From an uncultured Verrucomicrobia subdivision 3 bacterium (GTDB lineage Bacteria; Verrucomicrobiota; Verrucomicrobiia; Limisphaerales; UBA11358), in assembly GCA_903944085.1 (NCBI GenBank), contig CAJAQO010000198.1, forward strand, positions 1 through 64,000: a DNA stretch of 64,000 nucleotides, read 5' to 3'. Below are positions 8,225 through 19,500 of this stretch, piece by piece; the first letter of the stretch is position 1, and each line of letters starts with the position of its first letter. The notes under the pieces are model-generated. The model did not search any database. It worked only from the letters and a program-made list of their open reading frames with translations, and was not told where the DNA came from. The translations under genes were made by a program, and so were the position numbers.

Positions 8225-11200
8225 GTGAATAAACTGAAATTGTCCAAAATAAAAATCGTTGTAGGTTTTGCTTTTCTGGGTGCATTGATGTTCGTCAATC
8301 CCACTTCGGCGCAACTTACTGTCATGACGACCAACCAGCAGGGTGCCTTGCCGCTAACCCCGACATGGACTCCGGCCACAGACAGTTTGATCGGCGGTCT
8401 GGTTCCCAGCACGGCATTGGGCAATTTCAGCGAGGAAGCTATCGGTCGGAATGTCAATTCCCTGACATCTGGCGGCGCTCTCACGATTACTTCGACAATG
8501 AACTCAGGAGGTTCAGGAACCACCGCCGGCACAAACTATGTGACCTGTGGCAATGCGGCCGGTGCCGGAAGCACGGTCATTTATACGCTGCCAGTTTCTA
8601 TCTATGGATATAATCTAACTAATATTACGGTTTACAGCGGCTGGCAAGACAATGGTCGCGACGCCCAGGCCTACACGGTATCTTATGCGACGGTGGTCAA
8701 TCCAACGGTGTTTACGGTGCTAACGTCTGTCAATTACAACCCATCAGTTCCAGGCAGCACCGCGTCAGCCAACCGCGTGATTCTTGCCGATGCGGCGGGC
8801 GGATTGATCGCCAGTAACACTGCCGCTGTGAAGTTTGATTTCACCTCGCCGAGTTCTGAGAATGGTTATTGTGGTTACGGTGCCATTACGGTCGAAGGAA
8901 TCGCAGCGACAAATGTGACTGGGCCGATCATTGTCATCACAACCTCAAACCAAAACAGCAGCGTCTCGTTTATCCCCACCTGGACGATTGAAACTAACAA
9001 TCTGATCGCCGGAAAGATGCCCAGCAGCATCGGTGCAGGCAACTTCACAATTGAATCTGGAGTGAGCGGCGTAAGCGCGCTGACAGACGGAACCTTTGGC
9101 GCAGTTGACAATAAAGCGTCCTATGCCACATGCGGTTCGCTTGGCGGGCAGTTGGTCACTTATACCATCGGCGGTGCCACCATTGCCAACATCGTGATTT
9201 ATAGTGGCTGGCCTGATCAAAATCGTGATGGCCAATTTTATAATATTACCTATTCGACCGTGTCGGCACCCACGACGTTCATCCCCTTGACGAGCGTTAA
9301 TTATAACCCCGCTGTCACGGGCATTTCTGCCAACCGGGTGGCCATTGCAAACAACAATGGCATGCCGCTTGCCACGAATGTGGCTTTCATTACATTCGAC
9401 TTTACTCCCCAAGATAGCAGCACTGATTACGGGTATTCGGGCTATGCTGAAATTGTTGTCGGCGGAGTTGCGCCACCCCAGGTCGCGATCCCCACAGCCT
9501 CGCCGTCCACCAATTTTTTTGTCGGCAGTTTGGTTGTGCTTTCAGAGTCTGCTCAAGGCCTTGCCCCATTCTATTATCATTGGCAAACTAATGGAACAGT
9601 CCTGCCTGGCGCCACCAATAGTTCCCTGACCTTGAGCAATCTCACCTTGGCGGCTTCCGGCAATTATAGTGTAATCGTTAGCAACGATTACGGCGCGGCC
9701 ACGAGCGCGCCGGTGAGGTTATCAGTGACACTCGATACAAATCCACCGGTGGTCCTGCGGGTCTTCAACCTAGGCCCGACAAATGTCGAGGTGGATTTTT
9801 CTAAAATGATCGAGGCCGCCAGCGCTACGAATCTGGCAAATTATCATTTTACCAACGGCTTGGCGATTGCGACCGCCGCACTCACGATCAACAACTCGTC
9901 AGTTTTGCTGACTATGGCACCGGTAGTTTATGGAACCAACTACAGCCTTGTCATTAATGGAATTCGTGATCGAGCCATTCCGCCGAATACCATTGTTACA
10001 AACACACAAGTCAGTTTTACGGCTTCGCCGTTTGCGCCGCTGGATATCGGCAATCCGGCCATTGCGTCCGCTGACATTTATACGGGCAGCGGCGTAATCA
10101 TCAACAGCGCCGGCACCTTGATTGGCGGCAACAGTGATCAGTTCAATTTTGAATATGAACTCCAGACCGGAAATTTCGACGTCTCGGTCTGCGTTGCTGG
10201 ATTGGGCTTGTCTGACCTTTGGGCACAAGCTGGTCTCATGGCGCGGGCAAGTTTGGATGCCAGCAGTCCTTTCGCCGCTGCGCTAGCCACGCCTAGTTTG
10301 AATGGAGAATTCTTTAATGCGCGGCTTACCACGAACGGTGCCGCCTCCACTTCGGGAAGTTTTCCCGTCAACTATCCCAACACTTGGCTGCGACTAAATC
10401 GTGTTGGCAATGTGTTCACTGGCTTCGGCAGTTACGACGGCACCAACTGGACGCAGTTGGGCAGCGTGACCATTGGGATGCCGGCGCAGATTTATCTCGG
10501 CCTGGCGGTGGCCAGTCATAGCTCCAGCCAACTGACTACGGCACAATTTGTGAATTATGAAAACACGCCCGCCGGTGCAGTGCTGGCGGCAACGGCCAAT
10601 CCGCACGAACCGTTGGGACCGAGCAGTCGCAAAACCGGCATAGTCATTTCCGAAATCATGTATAAACCTGCGCCGCGCACTGACAGCAACAATGTGGAGT
10701 TTTTGGAGATTTATAACTCCAACCCATTTTTTCAGGACATCAGCAGTTATCAAGTGACGTGTGCGGACATGAGCTACAAGTTTCCCGCCAACACGCTGAT
10801 TCCAGGTGGCGGCTTTTTCGTCTTGGCCGCTTCGCCGCAGGGCATCCAAAATGTTTATGGGCTGACGACTAATGTCTTTGGTCCCTATACTGGCAGCCTC
10901 AAGAAAACTGAGACCATTCAAGTGCTTGATGAGCAAAGCAACGTTTTACTCACGGTGCCTTATGCCAATGTTAATCCGTGGCCGGTGGCGGCGGATGGCA
11001 CAGGCCACTCCATTGTGCTGGCTAATCCTACTTACGGTGAAGAAGACCCGCGCGCCTGGGACATCAGCGACGTCGTGGGTGGTTCGCCCGACCAGATGGA
11101 ATCATTTCGCCCCAGTCCGCTCCGAAATGTGGTAATCAACGAAATCCTGCCACACTCGGAAAATCCTGCCCTGCCACAGTTCGTCGAACTCTATAATCAC

Positions 11201-14200
11201 AGCACAAACCTCGTGGATGTGTCGGGCTGCATTTTGACGGATGATCCGGCGACCAATAAGTTTGTTATCCCATTCGGCACCGTGATCAGCCCCGCTGGTT
11301 TTGTTTCCTTCACGCAACCGCAATTGGGTTTCACGCTCAACGGCGCGGGTGAGACGCTTTACTTCATCAAACCGGATCACAGCCGTGTCTTGGACGCCGT
11401 TCAATTCGGTCCGCAGGCCAACGGTGTTTCCTATGGCCGCTGGCCGGATGGTGCGAATGACTTTTATGCCTTGACCACCAATACGCCGGGCACGAACAAC
11501 AGCGCCATTGTCGTTGGTGATATTGTCATCAATGAACTGATGTATGACCCGATCAGCGGCAATGACGCCGACCAATACATCGAACTTTACAACAAAGGAA
11601 CGAACGCCGTCAATTTGGCCGGCTGGCAGTTCACCGCCGGAGTTACTTTCACTTTTCCCAGCGTGACAATTGCACCGAATGGTTATTTGGTGATTGCTCA
11701 AAACATGACCAATTTATTCGCCAAATACACCAACTTAAACAGCGGCAACACGGTGGGCAATTACAGTGGCAAGTTATCGCACAGCGGCGAGTTACTGGTG
11801 TTAGCCATGCCGCAGACCCTTTACACCAATACAATCATCTTGGTGGCGGAAGACCAGGTGGCTTATGGTGTCGGCGGACGCTGGGGTGAATGGTCTTCTG
11901 GCGGCGGCAGCAGTCTCGAATTGGTTGATCCACATTCCAATCATCGGCTGGCCGCGAATTGGGCGGACAGCGATGAATCCCAGAAATCTGTCTGGGTGGA
12001 CATTGAAAACACGGGCGTGCTGGACAATGGAGCGAATTATGATCCGTCCATTGATTACGCGCAGATTGGCCCGCTGGATGTCGGAGAATGTTTGGTGGAT
12101 AACATCGAGGTGGATTACAACGGGAGCAACTATGTTTCCAACGGCACGTTTGAAGGAAGCGCAGGCGTTGCCAACTGGTCGTTCCAAGGCTGCATGGTGC
12201 GTTCGAGTTTGGAAAACAGCGGCTATGGCGGCGGCGGCCATTCCTTGCATATTCGGTGCAGCGACCGGCTATGGACCGGAGTCAATTCCTGCCAGGTCAC
12301 TTTGAATGCAAACTCGATGGCAGCCGGGCAGACGGCGACGCTCCGCTTCAAGGCGCGCTGGCTGCACGGGTGGCCGGAAGCCCTGTTGCGCTTGAATGGC
12401 AACTGGCTCGAAGCTGCGGGAGCAATGCCGGTTCCGACTAACCTCGGCTCACCGGGCGCTCCAAACAGCCGGTTTTCACCCAATGCCGGACCGGCTATCT
12501 ACAACGTAAATCATACTCCAAGCCTGCCGGCAGCCAACCAAGCGGCCGTGGTGAGCGCTCAGGTGCATGACCCGGATGCCATTACCAACCTGACACTTTA
12601 TTACCGGCTTGATCCGGCGACGACTTATACCGCCGTGCCAATGAATGACAACGGCATGGGTGGTGATGCGATTGCCGGCGACGGCGTTTTCAGCGCGGCC
12701 ATTCCCGGCCAAAGTGCGAATACGATTGCCGCGTTTTACATCTCCGCCACGGACACATCGGGAGCGGTGACGCGTTTTCCGGCGATCCGCGCCAATGACA
12801 ACGAACCGGTGCGCGAAGGCTTGGTCATGTTTGGCGACGGCACTCCGGGCGGCAGCTTTGGCGTGTATCATTTGTGGATCACGCAATCGAATGCGAACCG
12901 ATGGGCCAGTTTATCCGACCTAAGCAACGAGGGAAATGATTGCACCTTCGTGAACGACTCCCGCGTGATTTACAACCTGCAGGGCCGGTTTGCAGGTAGT
13001 CCGGCGCATCAGGAGTTTGACACTCCCACAGGCAACTTGTGCCATTACAAATGGATTTTCAATGACGATGACAAGTTTTTGGGGGCGACATCTTTCAACA
13101 AAATTCATCAGCCGGGAAACTCTCCGGGCGATGATCCCAGCATCCAGCGCGAACAGTTGGCCAACACGTTTCTGCACACGCTGGGGGTGCCCTGGCTCTA
13201 CAAACGCTACGCGGCGGTCTATGTCAACGGCAATCGCCGGGGCACTTTGATGGAAGACACCCAGGTGCCGGACGGTGATATCGTGAAAGAACATTTTCCC
13301 AATGACACCGGTGGCTTCCTTTACAAAATGCAACCCTGGTTTGAAATGGCCCCATTCCCTTCGGGTTCCAGCATCGGCGTTGACCTTCAATCCTGGTGCT
13401 GCCTGATGCCTTATACTACCACCGGAGGCATGAAGAAAGCTTCCCGCTACCGCTACATGTTTGAGCTCCGCCGCGCGCCGGATTCGGACAGCGATTTTAC
13501 CAATGTCTATTCCCTGGTGGATGCGGCCAGTTCTTATGGCACACCCAACTATGTGGCCAATATGGAGAATCTGGCGAACATGGAAAATTGGATGCGGGTG
13601 TTCGCCGCCAACCACGCGGCGGGAAACTTTGACGCTTATGGTTCGCAAAACGCCCAGAATCTTTATGGCTACATCGGCACGCTGGGCACAAAATACTCCT
13701 TGTTGATGTGGGATTTCAACATTGTTATTGGTGTCCCTGGCGTCGGTTACTCCGCTTGGGCGCCGGGCCAGAACTTATTCACTGTTAATGGTGCGGATGC
13801 CAACACACAGAACATTTACAACGAGCCAACCTTCCGGCGGATGTATTGGCGAGCATTGCAGGAACTGGTCAATGGACCTCTAAACACAGCCAATAGCGGA
13901 CCTCTGGTGACGGCCAAATACAACGCATTTGTTGCCAACGGACTCAGTGTCGAAAATCCTGCCGTGAACATTGAGCCTTGGCTGTCGCAGGCGCAGAGTA
14001 GCATTGCGTTGCAACTGGCGGCCGTCAATGCCGCCAGTTTCGCCGTGAATACCACCGTGACGACCTGTAACAATATGGCGTATGTTACCGGCCAGGCACC
14101 GGTTAATGTGGCCACCGTCTGGATCAACGACGTGGCGTATCCTCTAACTTGGATCACGCTGACCAATTGGGTCGTCAAATTGCCTTTGGCCAGCGGAACC

Positions 14201-16210
14201 AATCAGTTGAGTGTGGTGGGTGTGGGACTCAATGGTCTGCCGATCACGGGTGACAGCAACAGTGTCAGCGTCGTCTATAACGGAACTAATTCATCGCCCG
14301 TCGGCCAGATTGTCCTCAATGAAATCATGTATGCGCCGACGGTTAATAACGCGCAGTTTGTCGAACTTTATAATAGCTCCAGTAACATGATGTTTGACCT
14401 GTCGGGTTGGCAATTACAGGGGCTGGGTTACACTTTCCCGAATGGCTCGACTCTCGCGCCGACCAATTATTTGGTGCTGGCGGCAAATGGCGCGGCGTTC
14501 GCTGGCGCGTATGGCGCGACTAATCCGGTGTTTGACACTTTTGACGGCACTTTATCCGCCAATGGGGAAACGCTTACGTTGACGACTTCCAGCAATCTGA
14601 CGGTGACCAAGGTGAGATATGCCAATCAACTGCCTTGGCCGACGAACGCCAACGGCACCGGTGCGTCCTTGCAGTTGATGGACTCGCGACAGGACAACTG
14701 GCGCGTCGGCAATTGGTCCGCGACAACCCGGTCTGCCACGCCCAGTTGGCGGAACAATGGGGCAACTTTGTTGGCTCCATTTCCATCGTTGTGGCTTAAT
14801 GAAGTGCAGGCCGACAATTTGAACGGCATCACCAACCGCATCGGCCAGCACACGGGTTGGCTAGAACTTTACAATCCCGGCACCAATGGCATTTCATTGA
14901 ACGGACTCTATCTGGCCGATAACTATACCAACCTGTTGCAGTGGTCATTCCCGACGAATGCCAGCATCGGCGCCGGCCAGTTCAAGGTGATTTTTGCTGA
15001 CGCACTCACCAACCTTTCGACGACCAACGAATGGCACACCAGTTTTGTGCTGCCGAGTGGCACCGGTTCGCTGGCCTTGACCCGGCTGGCTACCAACGGC
15101 CAGCCGCAGGTGCTCGACTATCTGGACTACCAAAATGTTTATCCGAACGATTCCTATGGTTCGTTTCCTGATGGACAAAGTTTCTACCGTCAGGAATTTT
15201 TCCAGCCGACGCCGGGCGCTCTCAATAATGCCACCGCCACGCCGCCGGCTTCTTTTATTAATTATACTTCGCCCAGTTCCGTCTATAGTCAAAATTTTGA
15301 CACGTTGCCCGATCCGGGCGCGGCTTCGGTAAACAGCGCCAATACGGTGACTATCAATGGTGTCACTTACTCGCTGGCCAATCCTTATGATTTCGCCTTC
15401 CCGGCCGTGGTCAGCGGCAGCAGCGGCGGCCTAGGCATCTCCACGCTGGCCGGCTGGTGTGGTAAGAGTATTTTGGAAACCCGCTTTGGAGCGACGGATG
15501 GCGATCAAACCTCGGGAGGGCAGATCAGCTTTGGTTTGCCCAGCAGTTCCAACCGGGCCTTGGGTCTGCTGGCGACCAGCACTACGGGCGCCACTGCTTT
15601 TGGCGTGCGGATCATCAACGGAACCGGCATTACATTGACGCGGATGAACCTTCAGTTTACCGGTGAGGTCTGGCGGCAATCCAATCTGCCCAAGACCCTG
15701 CAATTTTATTATTTCGTTGATGTGACTGGCACCAACACCTTCAGCACCAACCAGACGGCGGCGATTCCCGCCTTGAATGTGAGCTTGCCCACTGCGTCGG
15801 CGGATGTGAACGGCGTGGCCGTGGACGGCACTTCGCCGCTCAACCAAACTAATTTGAGCGTGTTGGATCAGCCTATCACCAACTGGTCGCCGGGCGCAGC
15901 TTTGTGGCTGGTGTGGCAGATGAGCGATGCCACGGGGAAGGCCCAGGGTTTGGCTATTGATAATCTCAGCTTCTCCGCCAGCATTCCGCTGTCCGTGCCG
16001 CTGAACATCCAAACTTCTGGCACCAATCTCTGGCTGAACTGGCCGGCGGCGGCAGGTCAAACCTATCAATTGGAATACAAAGACAATCTCGCGTCGCCGG
16101 TCTGGACCCCGCTGGGCGGTCCGGTGACCGGAACGGGTGCGAGCCTGACGCTGACCAACAATTTTGGCGCCTCGCCGCAACGATTTTTCCGGTTGCGGCT
16201 GGTGAATTAG
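8225..16210 (+). CDS. Giant secreted CotH/lamin-tail protein with two shared modules
   Basis: The 2661-residue protein starts with GTG and a signal peptide ending near NPTSAQ. In order: two copies of the window's repeated module (33-225 and 236-415), an Ig-like domain (424-502), a Big_5-like Ig domain (503-598), a concanavalin-like domain (606-780), three lamin-tail domains beginning IVISEIMYK (804), VVINEILPH (969) and IVINELMYD (1100), a carbohydrate-binding-like sandwich (1285-1402), and a CotH-kinase-like domain (about 1533-1836, with REQLANTFLHTLGVPW, VYVNGNRRGTLMEDTQ and MENWMRVFAANHAAGNFD). Two more lamin-tail domains start at 2029 and 2190. A final domain ends in the shared C-terminal motif (2596-2661, FFRLRLVN). 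CotH proteins are spore-coat protein kinases in Bacillus; what these secreted bacterial versions do is unsettled. Surface adhesion or structural use is inferred from the domain mix. Confidence 0.85.
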   Translation: MNKLKLSKIKIVVGFAFLGALMFVNPTSAQLTVMTTNQQGALPLTPTWTPATDSLIGGLVPSTALGNFSEEAIGRNVNSLTSGGALTITSTMNSGGSGTTAGTNYVTCGNAAGAGSTVIYTLPVSIYGYNLTNITVYSGWQDNGRDAQAYTVSYATVVNPTVFTVLTSVNYNPSVPGSTASANRVILADAAGGLIASNTAAVKFDFTSPSSENGYCGYGAITVEGIAATNVTGPIIVITTSNQNSSVSFIPTWTIETNNLIAGKMPSSIGAGNFTIESGVSGVSALTDGTFGAVDNKASYATCGSLGGQLVTYTIGGATIANIVIYSGWPDQNRDGQFYNITYSTVSAPTTFIPLTSVNYNPAVTGISANRVAIANNNGMPLATNVAFITFDFTPQDSSTDYGYSGYAEIVVGGVAPPQVAIPTASPSTNFFVGSLVVLSESAQGLAPFYYHWQTNGTVLPGATNSSLTLSNLTLAASGNYSVIVSNDYGAATSAPVRLSVTLDTNPPVVLRVFNLGPTNVEVDFSKMIEAASATNLANYHFTNGLAIATAALTINNSSVLLTMAPVVYGTNYSLVINGIRDRAIPPNTIVTNTQVSFTASPFAPLDIGNPAIASADIYTGSGVIINSAGTLIGGNSDQFNFEYELQTGNFDVSVCVAGLGLSDLWAQAGLMARASLDASSPFAAALATPSLNGEFFNARLTTNGAASTSGSFPVNYPNTWLRLNRVGNVFTGFGSYDGTNWTQLGSVTIGMPAQIYLGLAVASHSSSQLTTAQFVNYENTPAGAVLAATANPHEPLGPSSRKTGIVISEIMYKPAPRTDSNNVEFLEIYNSNPFFQDISSYQVTCADMSYKFPANTLIPGGGFFVLAASPQGIQNVYGLTTNVFGPYTGSLKKTETIQVLDEQSNVLLTVPYANVNPWPVAADGTGHSIVLANPTYGEEDPRAWDISDVVGGSPDQMESFRPSPLRNVVINEILPHSENPALPQFVELYNHSTNLVDVSGCILTDDPATNKFVIPFGTVISPAGFVSFTQPQLGFTLNGAGETLYFIKPDHSRVLDAVQFGPQANGVSYGRWPDGANDFYALTTNTPGTNNSAIVVGDIVINELMYDPISGNDADQYIELYNKGTNAVNLAGWQFTAGVTFTFPSVTIAPNGYLVIAQNMTNLFAKYTNLNSGNTVGNYSGKLSHSGELLVLAMPQTLYTNTIILVAEDQVAYGVGGRWGEWSSGGGSSLELVDPHSNHRLAANWADSDESQKSVWVDIENTGVLDNGANYDPSIDYAQIGPLDVGECLVDNIEVDYNGSNYVSNGTFEGSAGVANWSFQGCMVRSSLENSGYGGGGHSLHIRCSDRLWTGVNSCQVTLNANSMAAGQTATLRFKARWLHGWPEALLRLNGNWLEAAGAMPVPTNLGSPGAPNSRFSPNAGPAIYNVNHTPSLPAANQAAVVSAQVHDPDAITNLTLYYRLDPATTYTAVPMNDNGMGGDAIAGDGVFSAAIPGQSANTIAAFYISATDTSGAVTRFPAIRANDNEPVREGLVMFGDGTPGGSFGVYHLWITQSNANRWASLSDLSNEGNDCTFVNDSRVIYNLQGRFAGSPAHQEFDTPTGNLCHYKWIFNDDDKFLGATSFNKIHQPGNSPGDDPSIQREQLANTFLHTLGVPWLYKRYAAVYVNGNRRGTLMEDTQVPDGDIVKEHFPNDTGGFLYKMQPWFEMAPFPSGSSIGVDLQSWCCLMPYTTTGGMKKASRYRYMFELRRAPDSDSDFTNVYSLVDAASSYGTPNYVANMENLANMENWMRVFAANHAAGNFDAYGSQNAQNLYGYIGTLGTKYSLLMWDFNIVIGVPGVGYSAWAPGQNLFTVNGADANTQNIYNEPTFRRMYWRALQELVNGPLNTANSGPLVTAKYNAFVANGLSVENPAVNIEPWLSQAQSSIALQLAAVNAASFAVNTTVTTCNNMAYVTGQAPVNVATVWINDVAYPLTWITLTNWVVKLPLASGTNQLSVVGVGLNGLPITGDSNSVSVVYNGTNSSPVGQIVLNEIMYAPTVNNAQFVELYNSSSNMMFDLSGWQLQGLGYTFPNGSTLAPTNYLVLAANGAAFAGAYGATNPVFDTFDGTLSANGETLTLTTSSNLTVTKVRYANQLPWPTNANGTGASLQLMDSRQDNWRVGNWSATTRSATPSWRNNGATLLAPFPSLWLNEVQADNLNGITNRIGQHTGWLELYNPGTNGISLNGLYLADNYTNLLQWSFPTNASIGAGQFKVIFADALTNLSTTNEWHTSFVLPSGTGSLALTRLATNGQPQVLDYLDYQNVYPNDSYGSFPDGQSFYRQEFFQPTPGALNNATATPPASFINYTSPSSVYSQNFDTLPDPGAASVNSANTVTINGVTYSLANPYDFAFPAVVSGSSGGLGISTLAGWCGKSILETRFGATDGDQTSGGQISFGLPSSSNRALGLLATSTTGATAFGVRIINGTGITLTRMNLQFTGEVWRQSNLPKTLQFYYFVDVTGTNTFSTNQTAAIPALNVSLPTASADVNGVAVDGTSPLNQTNLSVLDQPITNWSPGAALWLVWQMSDATGKAQGLAIDNLSFSASIPLSVPLNIQTSGTNLWLNWPAAAGQTYQLEYKDNLASPVWTPLGGPVTGTGASLTLTNNFGASPQRFFRLRLVN

Positions 16211-16296
16211 CGGAGCAGGCCGGGCTAACGTGGAGCATTTGCAAGCGGTTTTAATGGAATTATCGGGCAATTTGCCAATGTTATTGCTGCGGATGT

Positions 16297-16377
16297 GATA
16301 ACACAAATCAAACCGGCGCGCGTGGGAGCGAGCCTCACCGGTTTCGGTGATGACATTTTAACCATGTTTGGGGATAG
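16297..16377 (+). ncRNA. Conserved leader-like element, copy 1 (candidate structured RNA)
   Basis: It shares an ordered set of blocks with 29307-29416: GATAAC, then AAACCGGCG exactly 13 bases after the G of GATAAC, then the hairpin TCACCG-GTTT-CGGTGA (16335-16350), then ACCATGT and a GGGG(C)ATAG box. AAACCGG (16310-16316) can also pair with CCGGTTT (16338-16344), which would exclude the hairpin, so two alternative folds are possible. It lies about 200 bases before the six-module protein. The class is unknown to me. Confidence 0.5.
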
Positions 16378-16418
16378 GCTTTTACCAGTTTTAGCTTACA
16401 GTTGTTAAAACTAATAAA

Positions 16419-16462
16419 AAACGCAGCCCTCCGAGGGATTTATCCTGAGGATCACTGCGTTT
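16419..16462 (+). ncRNA. Three-way-junction-like RNA structure
   Basis: A closing stem of 8 bp (AAACGCAG 16419-16426 with CTGCGTTT 16455-16462) encloses two small hairpins, CCCT-CCG-AGGG (16427-16437) and ATCC-TGA-GGAT (16442-16452). On the minus strand the outer stem is followed by a run of Ts, so a leftward terminator is an alternative, but no leftward gene is near. It lies about 117 bases before ATG 16580. Confidence 0.45.
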
Positions 16463-16579
16463 GCCGACAAAACCAAACATTAATCATTGCCAAGCCCGGC
16501 CGGTTAGCAGCCATTCAAGAAACCACTGCAGAATCAATCAATTACGCAACTCTGACACCCTAATCCGTTAAATTCAAAT

Positions 16580-19500
16580 ATGAAAAAACTAAAGTTACCC
16601 AAATGGAAAATCGCAGGCAGCCTGGCTTGCTTGGCTCTGCTCATCTTGGCCAGTTCCACCTCGGCGGCTTTGGTCGTGACAGGCGCTTACCAAAACCCTG
16701 GAACCAGTTCATTTGACCCCACGGTCACTTGGACCGTCGCCGCGAATAGTTTGATTCACGGCCTGTCCCCCAGCGGTCAGGCGGGTAATTTCACCGGTGA
16801 GGGCAATACTCCCGGGGTCTCGGCGCTGACCGACGGCACAATTGGTCCAGTGTCAGGCAGCCTCAACATCTACGCAGCGGGTGGTCCTAGCGCGGGCACG
16901 CAGGTGACTTATACCCTGCCGGCTCAAACCTATGGATATAACCTCACGAATATCACCGTTTACAGCGGATGGGCGAATGGTGGCCGCAGCGCGCAAGGCT
17001 ATACCGTTCTTTATTCCACTGTGGCCAACCCGACGACTTTCATCTATTTGACCAATGTCACTTACACCGCGGGCTTTAGCGGCAATAATCCAGGGACTCC
17101 AATTACTTTGCAGGTGCAGTTGGCCGACTCAGCCGGGGGAGTGATTGCCGCCAACGTCGCCCAAGTGGAATTTCTGTTTAGCTGGCCGACCGCGCCCAAC
17201 GGTGAAAACAGTGGTTCCGGCTATTCTGAAATCACAGTGCAAGGGACGCCGGCGGCGAACGTGGTTTCGCCGGTGGTTTCGATAACGACTTCAAACCAGA
17301 GCGGAGCCAGTCCGTTCACGCCCTCGTGGACGGCGGAAACGCCCGACTTGATTCTCGGAATGACTCCCAGCACTGCCAGCGGCACTTTCACTTTGGAAAC
17401 TTCGGGTGGCACTCCGGTTTTAACGGACGGCACGATTGGAACTTCCGGCACACATAGCACTTTGGCCACCTGTGGCGCCAATGGCGGCACCACGCTCATC
17501 TACACGCTCACCAATGTGGTCAACGGAACCGATGTGACCAACATCATCACTTACAGCGGCTGGGGTGATAGTGGCCGTGACGGTCAATATTACATCGTTT
17601 CCTACGCCACAATCGCCGCTCCCAATGCCTTCATCCCCATCACCACCGTCTATTACCTCCCTTCTTTCCCCAACCCCGCCCCGGCGAACCGGGTGGCCAT
17701 CGCCATGAACAACGGCAGTGCGCTCGCCAGCGGCGTGGCCAAAATCAAGTTTGACTTTTCCAGCCCTGCCTATGCGAATAGCTTCAATAACGCCTACCAG
17801 GGCTATTCTGAAATCATTGTGCAAGGCCATGACACCGCTACGCCGCCACCGCCGCCGTCGCCGCTCCTGACCCAGGACATCTTGCCCTCTTACGCCGCGA
17901 CCATCACAGGTGACCAGGTCGTCTTCACGGCGACTTACAGCAATTTCCCGCCGGTCAGCTTGCAATGGCAGCAAGTCGTCACCGGTCCAGTGACGAATAA
18001 CATCAGCACCGGGGTGGTCAATGTCACCAATAACAATGTCGTGACCTCGACGCTGACGCTTAACAACGTGCAAGTGAACAGCTCTGGCACCTACCGGCTG
18101 CAAGGCCTTAATGCGACCAACGGTGCGGCGGCTCCTTCGTATAGCTCGGGTGCCTCGTTGGTGGTCAGCAGCACTCCAGCTGCAGTGGGCAATATCATCT
18201 TTGAAACCACCGAGCAATTGGGTCTTGGTGCCATTGGCTTGGTCAACCTGAACACAAATTTCTATCCCACCTGGACGGTTAACACTGCCAACGACTTGAT
18301 TTTGAATTCAACCAGTGGAAGCGGCCTTGGAACTTTTGTTGCCGGGTCGGGCAATTTCGACATGAATATTCCCGTTTATGGCACCGGTGCTGGACCCCTT
18401 GATCCAGACCCAACCATTTTGTCCGACGGCTCGGGTGGTTATCTTACTTACTGGCCGTCCGTCGGCGGCAATTTCACCCAATGCAGTTGCGGCACTGGCG
18501 GAGCCGGTGATACCATGACCTATACGCTGAATACGAGTCTGGCGACCTACGGCTTTGACATTACCAACATCACGATTTATGGCGGCTGGGGTGACGCGGG
18601 TCGCAATGAGCAGAAATACGAGGTGCTCTATTCCACGGTGGCGAATCCCACGGTCTTCACCAGTCTGGGAATCTTTGATTACAACCCCACTGATCCGAGC
18701 GGTTTGCCGACTGCCACTCGCACGATGCTGATTCCCGTGTCGGGCGCGCTGGCCCAAAATGTGGCTCAAGTGGAAATCAATTGGAACGTGGCCTCAGCGC
18801 CCAAGAATAATTGGGAAGGCTATTCTGAAGTTGTGGTGCAGGGCGTCCAATCGCTCAACTATCCGATTTTGCTCCAAGACACCTTGCCGGCTACCGCCGC
18901 CACGGTCGTGGGCGACCAGATCACCTTCGCGGCGGCGTTCAGCAATGCGCCGGCAGCCAGCCTGCAATGGCAGTTCATCAACACGAATGGCATTGTGAGC
19001 GACATCACCGGTGCGACCACCGCGACGCTGACGCTCAATAATCTGCAATTGACCAACACCGGTTCCTACCAGTTGAAAGCCGTCAGTATTGCCAACAGCG
19101 CGGCCATTTCCTATAGCACAGCCGCGCCGCTGACTGTCAATGCCGTGCCGGCACCGGTGGGCAACATCATCCTCACTACGGCCAACCAGACGTTTCTGGG
19201 GGCTGTTAGTGGCGTCAACCTGAGCACAAATTATACTCCCACTTGGACCGAAAACACCAACAACGACCTGATTCTAGGTGCAACAGATAGTAGTGCTGGC
19301 AGTCCGCCTGGAGATCCCGGAACGGTCTGGGCTGGTGGGGGCAATTACGCTCCGTCAGGATCAGCCTGCAACGGCGATCCGGTCATTTTGTCCGATGGGT
19401 CGATTGGTTATCTAAACTATTGGCCTGGGATTGGCGGCAATTCAACCTTGGATGCCTGCGGCAATTCCGCCGGATTCTCGGTCACCTACACGCTTCCAGC

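Larger units (their letters stand above)
16211..16579. other. 369-base intergenic region with structured elements
   Basis: No reading frame of note. It holds copy 1 of a duplicated element (16297-16377) and a three-way-junction-like structure (16419-16462), both listed separately. The next gene starts at ATG 16580 without a clear Shine-Dalgarno sequence. Confidence 0.6.
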
